Part shown: piece after piece, positions 63,983-64,000 of the stretch
Layout of the letters: every line of letters starts with the position of its first letter
Numbering within the stretch: the first letter of the stretch is position 1
NCBI RefSeq assembly: GCF_000820145.1
Contig: NZ_CDBW01000005.1
Location: 44,731-108,730, forward strand
Origin: Aeromonas sobria
GTDB lineage: Bacteria > Pseudomonadota > Gammaproteobacteria > Enterobacterales > Aeromonadaceae
Length of the DNA: 64,000 nucleotides
Reading direction: 5' to 3'
The notes under the pieces: model-generated
What the model was told of the DNA's origin: nothing
What the model saw: the letters and a program-made list of their open reading frames with translations, nothing else
The model's database searches: none
Translations under genes and position numbers: made by a program

Positions 63983-64000
63983 TGCCTGGCAGTGTCCTAC
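63983..64000 (-). rRNA. rrf: 5S ribosomal RNA, 3' end (truncated by window edge)
   Basis: The minus strand of the last 18 bases reads GTAGGACACTGCCAGGCA, the conserved 3' end of gammaproteobacterial 5S rRNA. A terminator follows directly. The rest of the rrn operon lies to the right of the window. Confidence 0.85.

Overview
The window reads as chromosomal DNA of a gammaproteobacterium, most probably Aeromonas. The reasons are the moderately GC-rich sequence, E. coli/Vibrio-like gene orders (dapA-bamC-purC, yfbU/yfbV-ackA-pta, dusB-fis, galU near rssB, thiBPQ, leuABCD with an attenuator) and families typical of Vibrionales/Aeromonadales (DUF3334, DUF2860, VC2487-type glycosyltransferase). The genus is inferred, not proven. 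I see no insertion sequence, prophage, integron, CRISPR array or tRNA gene. The window starts inside rfaH and ends in the 3' end of a 5S rRNA gene, so a ribosomal RNA operon lies just beyond the right edge.

Layout: 0-8 kb is signalling: rfaH tail, chemoreceptor, REC-EAL phosphodiesterase and a BvgS/RocS-type hybrid kinase, then a DUF1127-like small protein. 8-16 kb holds dgt, arcB, a DUF2860 outer membrane protein, a DUF3334 CheX-like protein, a HIT protein, a DUF2057 protein and a LysR/SDR divergent pair. 17-22 kb holds purC-bamC-dapA, gcvR, bcp, yfbU and yfbV. 23-31 kb holds ackA-pta, a ComEA-like protein, galU, a POT peptide transporter and rssB. 31-38 kb holds dnaT/dnaC-like genes, an NAD(P)-binding protein and a TolC-HlyD-permease-permease export operon with no ATPase gene. 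38-45 kb holds dusB-fis, an EamA transporter, a DUF3100-like/small membrane protein/M20 amidohydrolase operon, a cysB-like regulator and lysE. 45-56 kb is branched-chain amino acid synthesis (ilvIH, leuLABCD) with a glycosyltransferase-PAP2 pair and a tetR between. 56-64 kb holds a transglutaminase-like protein, a PilZ protein, the TPP-riboswitch-controlled thiBPQ operon, a PIN-PhoH protein and a lipoprotein.

The most unusual feature is a recurrent pattern at gene ends. At several junctions (amidohydrolase, thiQ, thiP/thiQ, ilvI/ilvH, tolC/hlyD, and in shorter form arcB, leuA/leuB and leuB/leuC) the end of a gene is present twice: once intact with its stop codon, then again as a diverged relic just after the stop. 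In the two longest cases the differences are almost all synonymous. This suggests the relics are tails of older or foreign alleles left by gene replacement, not drifted tandem copies. Where a downstream gene follows closely, the relic often carries that gene's ribosome binding site.

Regulatory RNA seen directly: a leucine leader peptide with clustered rare Leu codons plus terminator (leu operon), a THI-box riboswitch followed by a hairpin covering the thiB Shine-Dalgarno, and numerous intrinsic terminators. Starts were chosen by Shine-Dalgarno spacing and family length; where these moved the start inward from the longest reading frame, the entry says so.
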